DNA of 64,000 bases from Acidovorax sp. SUPP3334 (GCF_030159055.1 NZ_BQXQ01000003.1:62001-126000); one strand, 5' to 3'; shown: positions 54,204-64,000, numbered from the stretch's first letter. Notes: a model not told the origin generated them from the letters alone. Made by a program: numbers and translations.

Positions 54204-55149
54204 TGCTCTGGTGATTGGCGGCAGTGTTGCCGGGCTGTCTGCCGCGATGCAGATCGCCCGCGCGCGGCGCAGTGTGTGCATGGTGGATGCGTGTGCACCG
54301 CGCAACCGCTTCGCAGCGGCGTCGCACGGTTTTTTCGGGCAGGACTGCACCCGGCCGCAAGACATGGTTGCGCTGGCGCGCAGCCAGCTCATGGCCTACC
54401 CTTCGGTGACCTTCAAGGCCGCATCGGCCCTTCACGCCCGGGCCATCGGCAAGGCAGCGCTTTCACGCCGGGCCAGCGGTGCAGGCACCGATGCAGCGGG
54501 GACCGAAGAGGGATTCGCGGTGGAGCTGGATTCGGGCGAAACGCTGCTCGCCCAAAAGCTCCTGCTGGCCACCGGCCTGCGTGATGAACTGCCTGCGATC
54601 CCTGGCCTGTCGGAACGCTGGGGCGCCACGGTGCTGCATTGCCCGTATTGCCACGGCTACGAAGTCGGAGGCGCTCCAGCCGGAACGCTGTATGCCGCGC
54701 CGACGTCGGTGCACCACGCGATGCTGGTGGGCGATTGGGGGCCGATGACGCTGTTCCTGAACGGGCATGAAGCGCCCGAGCCGCAGGCGCTGGCGCAACG
54801 GGCTGCCCGCGGCATTGCCGTCGAGCCGGCCCGGGTGCTGGGACTGGAGGGCGATGCGCCCGCGTTGTCCGGCGTGCGCCTGGACGATGGACGCTGCGTG
54901 CCGATCAAGGCCCTGTTCGTGCCCCCGCGCACGCACATGGCCAGCCCGTTGGCAGAGCAGTTGGGATGTGCTTTCGACGAAGGCATGTCGGGCCCGATGA
55001 TCCGCGTCGATGCGACGCAGCAGACGACCGTGCCTGGGGTGTTCGCCGCCGGCGATGCGGCCATGCCGGGCCACAACGCCGCGCTGGCCGCGGCCAACGG
55101 TGTCATGGCGGGCGTGTGCCTGCACAAGGCACTGGTCTTCGGGACCTGA
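54193..55149 (+). CDS. Thioredoxin-reductase-like flavoprotein with CPYC motif
   Basis: A 318-residue NAD(P)/FAD oxidoreductase. The FAD motif VIGGSVAGLSAAMQIA opens the protein, the redox-active CPYC lies in HCPYCHGYEVGG (about residue 155) and AAGDAAMPGHN near the C-terminus closes the FAD site. The second GxGxxG NADPH motif expected after the CxxC is weak (VGDWG), and an insertion is present near 95-110, so it may be a TrxR-like protein using another reductant, as in the gliotoxin-oxidase/holomycin-type group. It is coupled to rrf2. Confidence 0.87.
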   Translation: MRFDALVIGGSVAGLSAAMQIARARRSVCMVDACAPRNRFAAASHGFFGQDCTRPQDMVALARSQLMAYPSVTFKAASALHARAIGKAALSRRASGAGTDAAGTEEGFAVELDSGETLLAQKLLLATGLRDELPAIPGLSERWGATVLHCPYCHGYEVGGAPAGTLYAAPTSVHHAMLVGDWGPMTLFLNGHEAPEPQALAQRAARGIAVEPARVLGLEGDAPALSGVRLDDGRCVPIKALFVPPRTHMASPLAEQLGCAFDEGMSGPMIRVDATQQTTVPGVFAAGDAAMPGHNAALAAANGVMAGVCLHKALVFGT

Positions 55150-55237
55150 AGAGAAAGTCTTTTCGAGGGGGAATGATGCGGCGGCTGGCCGAGTGGGCGC
55201 AGCGCGGTGTCGCGCTGGCCTGTCCGGTGAAATCAGT

Positions 55238-55396
55238 TCAAAGAATGATCCGCAGCACGATGAACACCACCACCGTGGTGCCCACGCACATCAGTACGCG
55301 CTTGCCCTGGGGTATGGGGTTGTTCTTGAGCGTGAAATAAGTGCCTGCGCCGGCGCCGGCGCCGATCGAGATGCCGAGAATGGATGCGAATGACAT
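55238..55396 (-). CDS. Small glycine-rich membrane protein, 52 aa
   Basis: The minus strand encodes 52 residues from the ATG at 55396: a hydrophobic helix with repeated GA pairs, a short basic loop (KNNPIPQGKR) and a second helix VVVFIVLRIIL. A purine-rich AGGGGGAA site lies about 6 bases upstream. It converges on the flavoprotein gene. I recognise no family. Confidence 0.65.
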   Translation of the reverse strand: MSFASILGISIGAGAGAGTYFTLKNNPIPQGKRVLMCVGTTVVVFIVLRIIL

Positions 55397-55567
55397 GGAA
55401 GGTTCCCCCTGGAGTGATGAATCGGATGGAGCGCCGCGTGTCTGGCCAGGGGGCAGGGCGCGTTGCCTGCGTTGGCGCGTCGCGGCGGGAGAAGGGGCGC
55501 AGCCTACGGAGGCTTGCGCCCTGAACCTTTAACCCCCGGCAAGCGGGTCGGGCATGGCTGCCGGATT

Positions 55568-55584
55568 GCTATATTAATGATAGC
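55568..55584. repeat. Intergenic GCTAT-N7-ATAGC repeat, copy 7
   Basis: GCTAT (55568-55572) and ATAGC (55580-55584) with seven bases between, 60 bases after the 3' end of the ABC exporter gene. Confidence 0.8.
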
Positions 55585-55644
55585 ATCCCGCCGTCATGGA
55601 ATATGCCCTGGAGCGCTGCCAGGGCCCCAGCTTTTTCCGCAGTT

Positions 55645-57504
<1,860 letters not shown>

Positions 57505-57714
57505 CCTAAGGGGCTGCCGTGAATCTTGTGGCTGGGGGGCTTGCCCAGGCCTTCGCCACCATGGGCCTTGGCCCGCGTCCGACGCATGGCAGGCCGGCGC
57601 GCTCCCTAGAATCCCGAATGCTGGCCATGGCGCGACGACATTCGCGCTTCATGAACATGCCGGCCTCTCTTTTTTATGGTTCTCGTCGATCGTTTTTTTG
57701 GAACAAAGGCTTTC

Positions 57715-58980
57715 ATGCTTGCACCGCAGCAGTGGATTTGGGGCGTGGTCGGGGTGGCAACGGGTGCAGTCATCCTGCGGCCGTGGCGCTTGCCCGAGGC
57801 TGTGTGGGCGGTGGCGGGCGCGCTGGCGCTGGTCGGCTTCGGGCTCCTGCCGGCAAGCCAGGCCTGGCGGGGCGTGCTGCGCGGCGAGGACGTCTATCTG
57901 TTTCTCGCCGGGATGATGCTGCTGTCCGAAATGGCGCGGCGCGAGGGCGTGTTCGACTGGCTGGCGGCACTCGCCGCCCGGCGCGCAGGCGGCTCGGGCA
58001 GCCGGCTTTTCACCTGGGTGTACTTGGTGGGCACGCTGGTGACCGTGTTCCTGTCCAACGATGCCACGGCGGTGGTGCTCACGCCTGCGGTGTTCGCCGT
58101 GGCCCGCGCGGTCGGCGCGTCGCCGCTGCCCTACCTGTTCATCTGTGCGTTCGTCGCCAATGCGGCGAGCTTCGTGCTGCCGATCTCCAACCCCGCCAAT
58201 CTGGTGCTGTGGGGCGGCCACATGCCATCGCTGCCCCAGTGGCTGGCGCTGTTCGCGCTGCCATCGCTGGCCTCCATCGCCGCGACGTTCCTGGCCCTGC
58301 GGTTCGCCCTGCGGCACGATATCGACGCCACCATCCGCACCGAGGTGCCCTCGAGTCCGCTGAGCCGCGGTGGCCAGCTCGCGGCGGGTGGCCTGGCCGT
58401 GTCGGTGGTGGTGCTGGTGGCGTGCGCCTGGATGCGCGTGCCGCTGGGCTGGCCCACGCTGGGCGCGGCGCTGGTCACGCTGGTGCTGCTGCGCCTGGGG
58501 TGCGGCAGTGCGGCCTGGCCGGCGGTGCGCGCGGTGTCGTGGAGCGTGCTGCCGCTGGTGGCCGGCCTGTTCGTGTTCGTTCAGGCGCTGGAGTACACGG
58601 GCGTGGTGGGCCTGCTGGCCGGCGCCCTTCGGCATGCCGCTACCGCCTGGCCGGGCGGCGCCGACGTGGGCGTAGGGGCCTTGCTCGGCGTGGCCGCCAA
58701 TCTGGTGAACAACCTGCCGGCGGGCCTGTTGGCGGGCGCGGCGCTGGACGCCGCCAATGCATCGCCCTCCATGCGTGCAGCCGCGCTGATGGGCATCGAC
58801 ATCGGGCCGAACCTGTCGATCACCGGCTCGCTGGCCACGCTGCTGTGGCTGGCCGCCCTGCGGCGCGAGGGCGAATCAGTGAGCGGCTGGCAGTTTCTGC
58901 GGCTGGGCGCCTGGGTGATGCCCATGGGCCTGGGTGCAGCGCTGCTGACCCTCTGGCTGACCCACGCCGTGACGCGCTGA
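57715..58980 (+). CDS. ArsB-type arsenite/anion transporter
   Basis: A 421-residue membrane protein with about 11-12 helices. LFLAGMMLLSEMARREGVFDWLA, FLSNDATAVVLTPAV, PISNPANLVLWG and NNLPAGLLAG are ArsB/NhaD-family segments. An ATG 13 codons upstream (57676) lacks a ribosome site. No arsR or arsC is nearby, so an arsenic role is inferred only from the family. Confidence 0.83.
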   Translation: MLAPQQWIWGVVGVATGAVILRPWRLPEAVWAVAGALALVGFGLLPASQAWRGVLRGEDVYLFLAGMMLLSEMARREGVFDWLAALAARRAGGSGSRLFTWVYLVGTLVTVFLSNDATAVVLTPAVFAVARAVGASPLPYLFICAFVANAASFVLPISNPANLVLWGGHMPSLPQWLALFALPSLASIAATFLALRFALRHDIDATIRTEVPSSPLSRGGQLAAGGLAVSVVVLVACAWMRVPLGWPTLGAALVTLVLLRLGCGSAAWPAVRAVSWSVLPLVAGLFVFVQALEYTGVVGLLAGALRHAATAWPGGADVGVGALLGVAANLVNNLPAGLLAGAALDAANASPSMRAAALMGIDIGPNLSITGSLATLLWLAALRREGESVSGWQFLRLGAWVMPMGLGAALLTLWLTHAVTR

Positions 58981-58994
58981 CCGGCCGGCAAGTC

Positions 58995-59666
58995 CTATCG
59001 GTACACCACCGTGATGCGTGGCACGGTTTTCACGCCAGGCTGGCGGGCTAGGAAATCCGACAGGAATGCGATCAGGCTCTTTTCGCACAGCGCCATCACG
59101 GCCGGGTCAGACGCCATGGCCGCGCCCTGTTTCGCCGCCCGCTGCGATGCCTCCTGGGTCAGTTTGATCACCGCGCCCTTGTTGTCCGTCAGCAGGCCGC
59201 CCGACAGCACGCGATGGCGCAGCTGGGTGATGGCGGGGGTCGCTACCAGCGTGGGTTTGGCCAGGTGGATCTCGATGCCGGCGGGCGTGCTGCGCAGCTC
59301 GTAGCTCTGCGGACGCAGGTCGTAGCCGAACGAATATTCGGCGGTGTACCAGATCGCCACTACGCCGGTGGATGCCAGTCCCAGCACCGACTTTTCGACG
59401 ATCTGCGTGGTGCCTTCCTCGCGCACCACGGTCGCGGCCATCAGCTTCATCTGCTCCGACAACGACTGCTTGCTCACCGTCAGGTAGTCGGTGTAGCGGG
59501 TGTAGCCCAGCAATTGCTCGGTTTTCTGGCTCACTTCCTGCTGGAGTTGCGCCACCTGGGCCCGGGCTGCACGCATGCGGCCCTGGGCCACCCACCAGGC
59601 CGTGGCGGCAATGGCGGCCAGCATGGCAAGCAGCAAGGTCAAAAGGGTGAGGCGGGCACGTGACAT
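58995..59666 (-). CDS. DUF4230-family membrane-anchored protein
   Basis: A 223-residue protein. One N-terminal helix (residues 6-28), a short coiled-coil (about 33-50), then a soluble domain with LGLASTGVVAIWYTAEYSFGYDLRP, which I associate with DUF4230. Starts upstream of 59666 lack the membrane helix position. Function unknown. Confidence 0.75.
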   Translation of the reverse strand: MSRARLTLLTLLLAMLAAIAATAWWVAQGRMRAARAQVAQLQQEVSQKTEQLLGYTRYTDYLTVSKQSLSEQMKLMAATVVREEGTTQIVEKSVLGLASTGVVAIWYTAEYSFGYDLRPQSYELRSTPAGIEIHLAKPTLVATPAITQLRHRVLSGGLLTDNKGAVIKLTQEASQRAAKQGAAMASDPAVMALCEKSLIAFLSDFLARQPGVKTVPRITVVYR

Positions 59667-59975
59667 AAGCGAAGGCAGGCGAAAAAGCGAAGGGCAGAGC
59701 ATAGCCGGGCGGCGGCCGATGCCTGCAGCGGCTGAAGGGAGTTGAGATAAACCCAGTCCCTGCACTGCGATAAATCGGGATTTAGGGGGACCAGATGGGA
59801 TTTACCGAATCGGCCCACTGAAATCAGATTGCAATCACTGCAACGCCCTGTTTCCGGTTGGCGGGGCAGTTTGTAAGTCTAGCGAAAGCAGAACCATCGG
59901 TAATCCGGGGCCGGCAGGGAGGCCGGTACGTCTTCCGCGCATCGTGGAGCGGCGTGACAAAAAAAGTCGGGACCA
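59667..59975. other. Gap between divergent DUF4230 and ART-like genes
   Basis: 309 bases with no supported gene. Base composition becomes less G+C-rich from about 59760, at the border of the toxin/IS region. No clear promoter or PIP box. Confidence 0.55.
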
Positions 59976-60527
59976 ATGGCCGATAACTCACTCACCTGCC
60001 GCCGCGAGGGCTGCAACACACCCGTCCAGATATCCGATGCGGGCACCATCAACCGACTCATGCTCAAGCTGCGGCAGCTGTACGTGCAATCCACGCAGGC
60101 GGCCGATGAAGCCACGCAGTACTGGGCAGACGTCGCCACGCAATCGCAGAGCCCTTTGGCGCCGCTGGCCCACGTGCCAGGCGTGTTCGCGGCGCTTTGG
60201 ACTCCTGATGTTGCACCCACCACAGCAACGGTGCTGGGTACGGCCGGGTACGGCTTTGCAGCGCTGCCCAAAAGCCTCATCCACTTCACGACCAAGGCAG
60301 GGGCTGCAGGCATCGCGCGAACCGGCGTCATCAACTCCAGCAAGTTCGGGCTGCACGGATTCTTCGGTCCCGGTGTGTACATGGCGAGATTCGGCCGGCC
60401 TGTGAACATGATGATAAAAGAGGCGGCCAGCATTCCGATCCATCTTCCAACGCCTGGGGGCACTGTCCGAATCCTCCCTTACCTCGTGTACGTGCGCTGG
60501 GGCTTCAACGGTGTGAAGATGCTCTGA
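59976..60527 (+). CDS. Putative ADP-ribosyltransferase (ART-HYD1-like) toxin
   Basis: A 183-residue protein without signal peptide or membrane helix. Residues 100-137 read LIHFTTKAGAAGIARTG and GFFGPGVYMARFG, the pattern of the ART-HYD1 group of polymorphic toxins, where H103 and Y135 would be NAD-contacting residues; the third residue could be E149 or an aspartate nearby, which is uncertain. The N-terminal half has two Cys (C8, C13) and a helical region (24-55). ART toxins modify host or competitor proteins by ADP-ribosylation. The stop is overlapped by the next start (TGATG). No VgrG, PAAR or two-partner secretion gene is visible. Confidence 0.6.
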   Translation: MADNSLTCRREGCNTPVQISDAGTINRLMLKLRQLYVQSTQAADEATQYWADVATQSQSPLAPLAHVPGVFAALWTPDVAPTTATVLGTAGYGFAALPKSLIHFTTKAGAAGIARTGVINSSKFGLHGFFGPGVYMARFGRPVNMMIKEAASIPIHLPTPGGTVRILPYLVYVRWGFNGVKML

Positions 60528-60697
60528 TGAAACGCCCTCGCTTTTCGACCCTTTTCGGCTGGTTCGCCGTGCTCTTCGGCTGGAGCTGCTGGGTGCTGGC
60601 CTACGTGCAGGCCAACTGGTGGTGGGTGGTGGTCTCCGTGATCCCGTATGTGATCTACCAGGCATTCTTCAACAAGGATGGGCAGGACACCGACTGA
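60527..60697 (+). CDS. Two-helix membrane protein, candidate immunity protein, 56 aa
   Basis: The ATG at 60527 shares a base with the toxin stop, giving translational coupling. It encodes 56 residues: a basic start, helix 1 (about 8-28), a WWW motif, helix 2 (about 31-47) and a charged tail KDGQDTD. Its size, membrane location and overlap fit an immunity or release role, but this is an inference. No family recognised. Confidence 0.6.
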   Translation: MKRPRFSTLFGWFAVLFGWSCWVLAYVQANWWWVVVSVIPYVIYQAFFNKDGQDTD

Positions 60698-60751
60698 GCT
60701 ACTCGAACAGGTCCGACTGCGGGCCGCTGGCCAGCTTGGCTTTGATGCGTT

Positions 60752-61605
60752 TACTCACAAGTCAGAAATATAGGCGACAGATGGGTGTCTGAAGAATGAC
60801 CTGATGAGTGCAGGATCTTCAGCCACCGACTGCAACTGCGCATCCACACGCTCCTTGAGCTTCTCCCCCTTTCGCAATGGACTGCGTGCCACCCCTGTGC
60901 GCTTGGCGTGGCTCCATACCAGCTCATCTGGATTGAGGTCTGGCGCATAGCCGGGCAGGAAGTGCAACGTCAATGCGCCCGCCGTGCTTGCCACGTATTG
61001 CTTGACGAGGGCCTTCTTGTGAGCCGGCAAGCCATCGACGACCAAGTGCACGGGTTTCTCACGCTCGGCCATCATGTTCTTGAGCAGTTGCACTAACAAC
61101 TCGCCTGTAAGCGCTCCCTGGTAGGTCTCAAACCAGAACGCCCCTTTGGAGTTGACGGCTGAGGCCGCCGAGATCGACTGGCGCTGGCCCGGGCGCTCCA
61201 CGACCGGGGTCTGGCCCTTGGCTCCCCAGGTCTTGCCATGCACGGCATCAGCGCGAAAGCCCGACGTGGGTTTTTGCCGTTGACCCAGCGAAAAACCTGG
61301 CGCTCCTGCACGGGTGTGAGGCTGCGCGGGCGGCCTGTGCCTTTGGTCGAGCGCAGCGCGCGCAGCCCATTTCCGCGCCCGCTGGCAGCGGCTTTGCACT
61401 TGTAGGCCCAGCCCCTGTGCATGCCAAAGGAAGCCGCCACCGATGCTGGCGACTCTCCTTCGCGCATGCGCTGTACGGCCAGCATGCGCATTTCTTCCAA
61501 CACATTGTGGGCCAGGGTGCGTCCGTCTCTTTTCATGCCGTCAATGAAAGCACCGATCGCCGCTCTGCGCAAGAGAGTGTTCTCTAAGTTACTGACTTAT
61601 GAGTA
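60752..61605. mobile_element. Decayed IS630-family insertion sequence
   Basis: The element is bounded by inverted repeats CTCACAAGTCAG (60754-60765) and CTGACTTATGAG (61592-61603), 11 of 12 matching, each next to a TA, the target duplication of IS630/Tc1 elements. The single transposase inside is broken. Confidence 0.85.
60755..61572 (-). pseudogene. IS630-family transposase with internal deletion
   Basis: The 5' part (61572 to about 61275) is an intact HTH region (SPASVAASFGMHRGWAYKCK) ending at VNGKNPR. The 3' part in another frame (about 61270 to 60755) begins SGFRADAVHGKTWG and has the DDE residues HLVVDGLPAHKK and DLNPDELVWSHAKR. About 100 residues between, including the first catalytic Asp (usually DESGFR), are deleted with a frameshift. 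It cannot be active alone. Confidence 0.85.
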
Positions 61606-61991
61606 AGTGCAACGAGATCGCGGTGATAGCGAGAACCGCATTGAAATCAAAAGTCCAGCACAACTTCGGTAACTTCTGGAACTTCAAATGCACTAAATGC
61701 GGGGAACAAGTGCGCACCAGGCAAAGCCGAGACGGGTCACCTACTGAGGCCATGTGCTACGGGAAGGAGCGAGTTGGCTGCGGTGCTACTTACAAAGTCA
61801 CCCCTGACGGATCGGGTCAGTGTGACGTGGTGCCGCATAAAAGCTCGGTCACATGCCCCAGTGATGCTTGCAAGCAAGTGTTCTCCGTTTGGACCAGCGA
61901 GGTGAGGCATGGAATGTCCTGGCCTTGCCCCGCCTGCTGCAAGAAGGCATGGGTGGCCTATAGCGTCAAGGAAGCGCCACAAGCACTCTAA
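61599..61991 (+). CDS. Zinc-ribbon hypothetical protein starting in the IS inverted repeat
   Basis: A 130-residue frame whose ATG (61599) lies in the right inverted repeat of the IS element. It has CTKCGEQ, a Cys-rich YGKERVGCGA, CPSDACKQ and CPACCKK: three possible zinc ribbons. G+C content is lower than in the surrounding genes. The real start could have been lost to the insertion; no Shine-Dalgarno site is visible before 61599. No function can be assigned. Confidence 0.5.
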   Translation: MSKCNEIAVIARTALKSKVQHNFGNFWNFKCTKCGEQVRTRQSRDGSPTEAMCYGKERVGCGATYKVTPDGSGQCDVVPHKSSVTCPSDACKQVFSVWTSEVRHGMSWPCPACCKKAWVAYSVKEAPQAL

Positions 61992-62161
61992 AGACCGGAC
62001 TGAACGCCGACTGCAATTACCTTGCACTCAATAAAACTCGGGCATGTGTCATTTATCGCAGGGCACGCTCGTGAGTTATCGCGGCGCGCTTCAAGCGGCC
62101 CCTTTGCGAAAAGCCCCTGCCGGTGCTGCAGACGGCTTTTCGGCCCCCGCCGGCACAGGCA

Positions 62162-62183
62162 TAATTGAGAACTAGTCGCATTT
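62162..62183 (+). promoter_or_regulatory. Possible Fur box upstream of DUF3649 gene
   Basis: ATAATTGAGAACTAG followed by TCGCATT has one good Fur half (AATTGAGAA) and one degenerate half (CGCATT). It lies 5 bases before the ATG. Symmetry is partial, so confidence is low. Confidence 0.4.
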
Positions 62184-62187
62184 TGAA

Positions 62188-62499
62188 ATGGGTAAAACGA
62201 TGGCTGGCAGCACTGCCGCGTCCCGCCTGCATGTCGTTTCCCGCATCGCGGCCGGCATGCTGGGCGGCTACGCGTTCACATGGGGATTCGTCGGGCTGTG
62301 CATCGGTCTGCTGTTCGCGGCGGGCATGCCTTTTCACGATGCCGAAGCCATGGGCTACATCGTGGGTTTCATCGTGTTCCTGGGCGCCTTTCTGTGGGCG
62401 TTTTCGGATTCCAGGCTCTGGCGCGTCTGGCTCGTGCTCGCCGGGGGCGGTGCCTTGATGTCCGGTGCGGCATCGCTGGTGCAAATGGCGCTGGTCTGA
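62188..62499 (+). CDS. DUF3649 iron-uptake-associated membrane protein
   Basis: A 103-residue protein with three hydrophobic helices (about 15-45, 58-78, 80-100). The GGYAFTWGFVGLCIGLLFAAGM segment and its partner PepSY gene are typical of DUF3649 in siderophore-uptake operons. The ATG has GAAATG adjacent only weakly matching a ribosome site. Exact role unknown. Confidence 0.75.
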   Translation: MGKTMAGSTAASRLHVVSRIAAGMLGGYAFTWGFVGLCIGLLFAAGMPFHDAEAMGYIVGFIVFLGAFLWAFSDSRLWRVWLVLAGGGALMSGAASLVQMALV

Positions 62500-62573
62500 C
62501 GCCACCGGGCTGCCGGCGCCCTGCGCGCCGTGGGCCCGTGCCTGTTGTCTTGTTGGCGGAAAGGCGGTTGACC

Positions 62574-64000
62574 GTGCTCCAGAATTTCCGGCTCACCATG
62601 GCCTGGCTCCACACCTGGTTCGGCCTGGTGCTGGGCTTCGTGCTCATGGTCGTCTTCTTCTTCGGTTCGCTCTCGGTGTTCGACCGTGAGATCGACCGCT
62701 GGGCCATTCCGCAAACGCGGTTCGCGCCCCAGCCCATGCCGTCGTTCGACCGAGTGCTGCAGCCGGCTTTCCTCAGCATGGTGCGGCCCGATGCGGCCAA
62801 CATCGAAGCGGCGCGCAGCCGGGTGAACGGCCCGCTGGCCGAGAGTTTTCCGATCGTGAACAGCTGGGGTGCCTACACCACGCACCGCGACCCGGTGCTC
62901 GGCCTGTTCGCCAGCTTTGCGTTGCCCGGTGCCAAGCTGCCGGACGATCAGGTATGGGGCACACGCACCATCGATCCTCGCAATGGCCGTGCCTTGCCGG
63001 ACGATCACCTCAAGATCGGAAGCCGGTTCTTCTACCCGCTGCATTACAGCCTTCACCTGGAATGGAAGAACCTGGGTTATTGGATCGTGGGTTTCGCCGC
63101 ACTGATGATGCTGGTCGCCCTGGTGAGCGGCGTGGTCATGCACCGCAAGATCTTCCGCGAGATGTTCACCTTCCGCCCGCGCAAGCACATGCAGCGCAGC
63201 GCCCTCGACCTGCACAACCTGACCGGCGTCGTGGCGCTGCCGTTCCATTTCATCTTTGCGCTGTCGGGCTTGGTGATCTTCGGCGGCATCTACTTTCCCG
63301 TGACCGAAACGCAATTGCATCCGCTGCATGAGCTGCACGAACAGCACGAGGCCATGGAAACCGGCTTGCCCGCCAAGCGGGCCGGCACACCGGGCACGCT
63401 CGCATCGGTGGACGCCATGGTGGCCGAGGCCCAGCGCCGCTGGGCCGCCAAAGGCATGGCCGGCGAGGTGGGCTACCTCAACGTGCAGCACGTGGGCGAT
63501 GCGAATGCCTATGTGAGCGTGTTCCGCGCCGGCACCGACCGGGTCACCCTCACGGGCGAGGGCATTCATTTCAAAGGAGCGACCGGCGAAGTGCTGCGCG
63601 AAGACCCGCCGCCGACCGCCGTGGCCGGCATCAACAACTTTCTCACGGGCCTGCACCTGCAGCATTTTCGTCACTGGCTGCTGCGCTGGCTGTATGTGCT
63701 GGGCGGCCTGGCGGGCTGCGCGTGCATCGCCACGGGCTTCATCTTCTTCGTGGAAAAGCGCAAGCGCCAGCACGCCAGACAGGGCGTGTCCGGCGCGCGG
63801 TGGGTGGACGCCTTCGCTGTGGCCACCGTGACCGGCATGCTGATCGCCACCTTCTGCATGCTGATCGGCAACCGGCTGCTGCCGACCGATCTGCCCGCGC
63901 GGGGGCGCTGGGAGCAATCCATTTTCTGGGGTGCGTGGGCGCTGGCCTTCCTGCATGGCATCTGGCGCACGGCCCCGGTAGCGCAGGGCCGCATGGCTCC
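62574..64000 (+). CDS. PepSY-domain membrane protein, partial
   Basis: A frame open to the window edge (475 codons). GTG at 62574 with AAAGGCGG about 8 bases before is the likely start; a TTG two codons upstream is possible. It has helices at about 12-33, 170-190, 222-245 and 370-390, and PepSY_TM features such as WLHTWFGLVLGFVLMVVFFFGS, DLHNLTGVVALPFHFIFALSGL and HLQHFRHWLLRWLYVLGG. Such proteins accompany TonB siderophore receptors and may reduce ferric siderophores at the inner membrane. It is truncated by the window end. Confidence 0.85.
   Translation, partial: MLQNFRLTMAWLHTWFGLVLGFVLMVVFFFGSLSVFDREIDRWAIPQTRFAPQPMPSFDRVLQPAFLSMVRPDAANIEAARSRVNGPLAESFPIVNSWGAYTTHRDPVLGLFASFALPGAKLPDDQVWGTRTIDPRNGRALPDDHLKIGSRFFYPLHYSLHLEWKNLGYWIVGFAALMMLVALVSGVVMHRKIFREMFTFRPRKHMQRSALDLHNLTGVVALPFHFIFALSGLVIFGGIYFPVTETQLHPLHELHEQHEAMETGLPAKRAGTPGTLASVDAMVAEAQRRWAAKGMAGEVGYLNVQHVGDANAYVSVFRAGTDRVTLTGEGIHFKGATGEVLREDPPPTAVAGINNFLTGLHLQHFRHWLLRWLYVLGGLAGCACIATGFIFFVEKRKRQHARQGVSGARWVDAFAVATVTGMLIATFCMLIGNRLLPTDLPARGRWEQSIFWGAWALAFLHGIWRTAPVAQGRMA

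Noticed and set aside
60699-60753. Minus-strand tail reading RIKAKLASGPQSDLFE then stop, left of the IS element
   Set aside because: It looks like a natural protein end but only 16-18 codons remain, too little to call a gene; recorded only in the IS finding.

Overview
The window is high-GC DNA from a betaproteobacterium of the family Comamonadaceae, most likely a plant-associated Acidovorax/Paracidovorax. This rests on the gene families and order, on a 17-bp intergenic repeat (GCTAT-N7-ATAGC, at least eight copies) of a type I associate with this family, and on a perfect plant-inducible-promoter (PIP) box in front of one gene, which implies a HrpX/HrpB-controlled type III secretion system elsewhere in the genome. 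The genus is inferred from the sequence alone.

Layout. 1-8.6 kb: end of a sulfonate-uptake (ssu) operon with a Mop/TOBE protein, a TonB receptor plus complete FecCDE-type ABC importer in one overlapping operon, and a CysB-type regulator. 8.6-18.6 kb: cytochrome c, a candidate small RNA, an unusually arranged ROK protein, alaS, a diguanylate cyclase, trmB-gluQ-flavoprotein and a LysR gene. 18.7-21.4 kb: a redox/stress set of pirin, flavodoxin-like protein, OsmC-like protein and a second pirin. 21.5-30.5 kb: trhO, a MinD/FlhG-like ATPase beside a second diguanylate cyclase, a SulP transporter, a BON lipoprotein, metC-like lyase, the closely divergent tesA/ybbA pair, rlmB and a broken sirtuin gene. 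30.5-38 kb: aldo-keto reductase, split chromate transporter, FAH-family hydrolase, TonB receptor, CuZn-SOD lipoprotein and a membrane-anchored aspartic protease. 38-45 kb: valine catabolism (mmsA, acyl-CoA dehydrogenase, mmsB) with an internally deleted LysR regulator, then a CycA-type permease.

45-55.4 kb is the most accessory-looking part. It has an EF-hand protein; a TetR-controlled set (tetR, quinone-oxidoreductase-like gene, SDR and alpha/beta hydrolase) whose three promoter regions share the palindrome ATGATG-NN-CRTCAT; the PIP-box gene, a candidate type III effector with polyproline and perfect acidic tandem repeats; a secreted M20 peptidase; and an Rrf2 regulator translationally overlapped with a CPYC thioredoxin-reductase-like flavoprotein, with a palindrome over its promoter and start codon. 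55.6-64 kb holds an MsbA-type ABC exporter, an ArsB-type transporter, a DUF4230 protein, a putative ADP-ribosyltransferase toxin overlapping a two-helix membrane protein (candidate toxin-immunity pair), a decayed IS630-family element, a zinc-ribbon protein starting in that element's inverted repeat, and the start of a DUF3649/PepSY iron-uptake operon that runs off the window.

The strongest leads are the PIP-box effector candidate (50.1-51.3 kb), the ART toxin/membrane-protein pair (60.0-60.7 kb), the TetR regulon (46.1-49.7 kb) and the dispersed 17-bp repeat family. All functions come from reading the sequence and from family knowledge; no database search was run.
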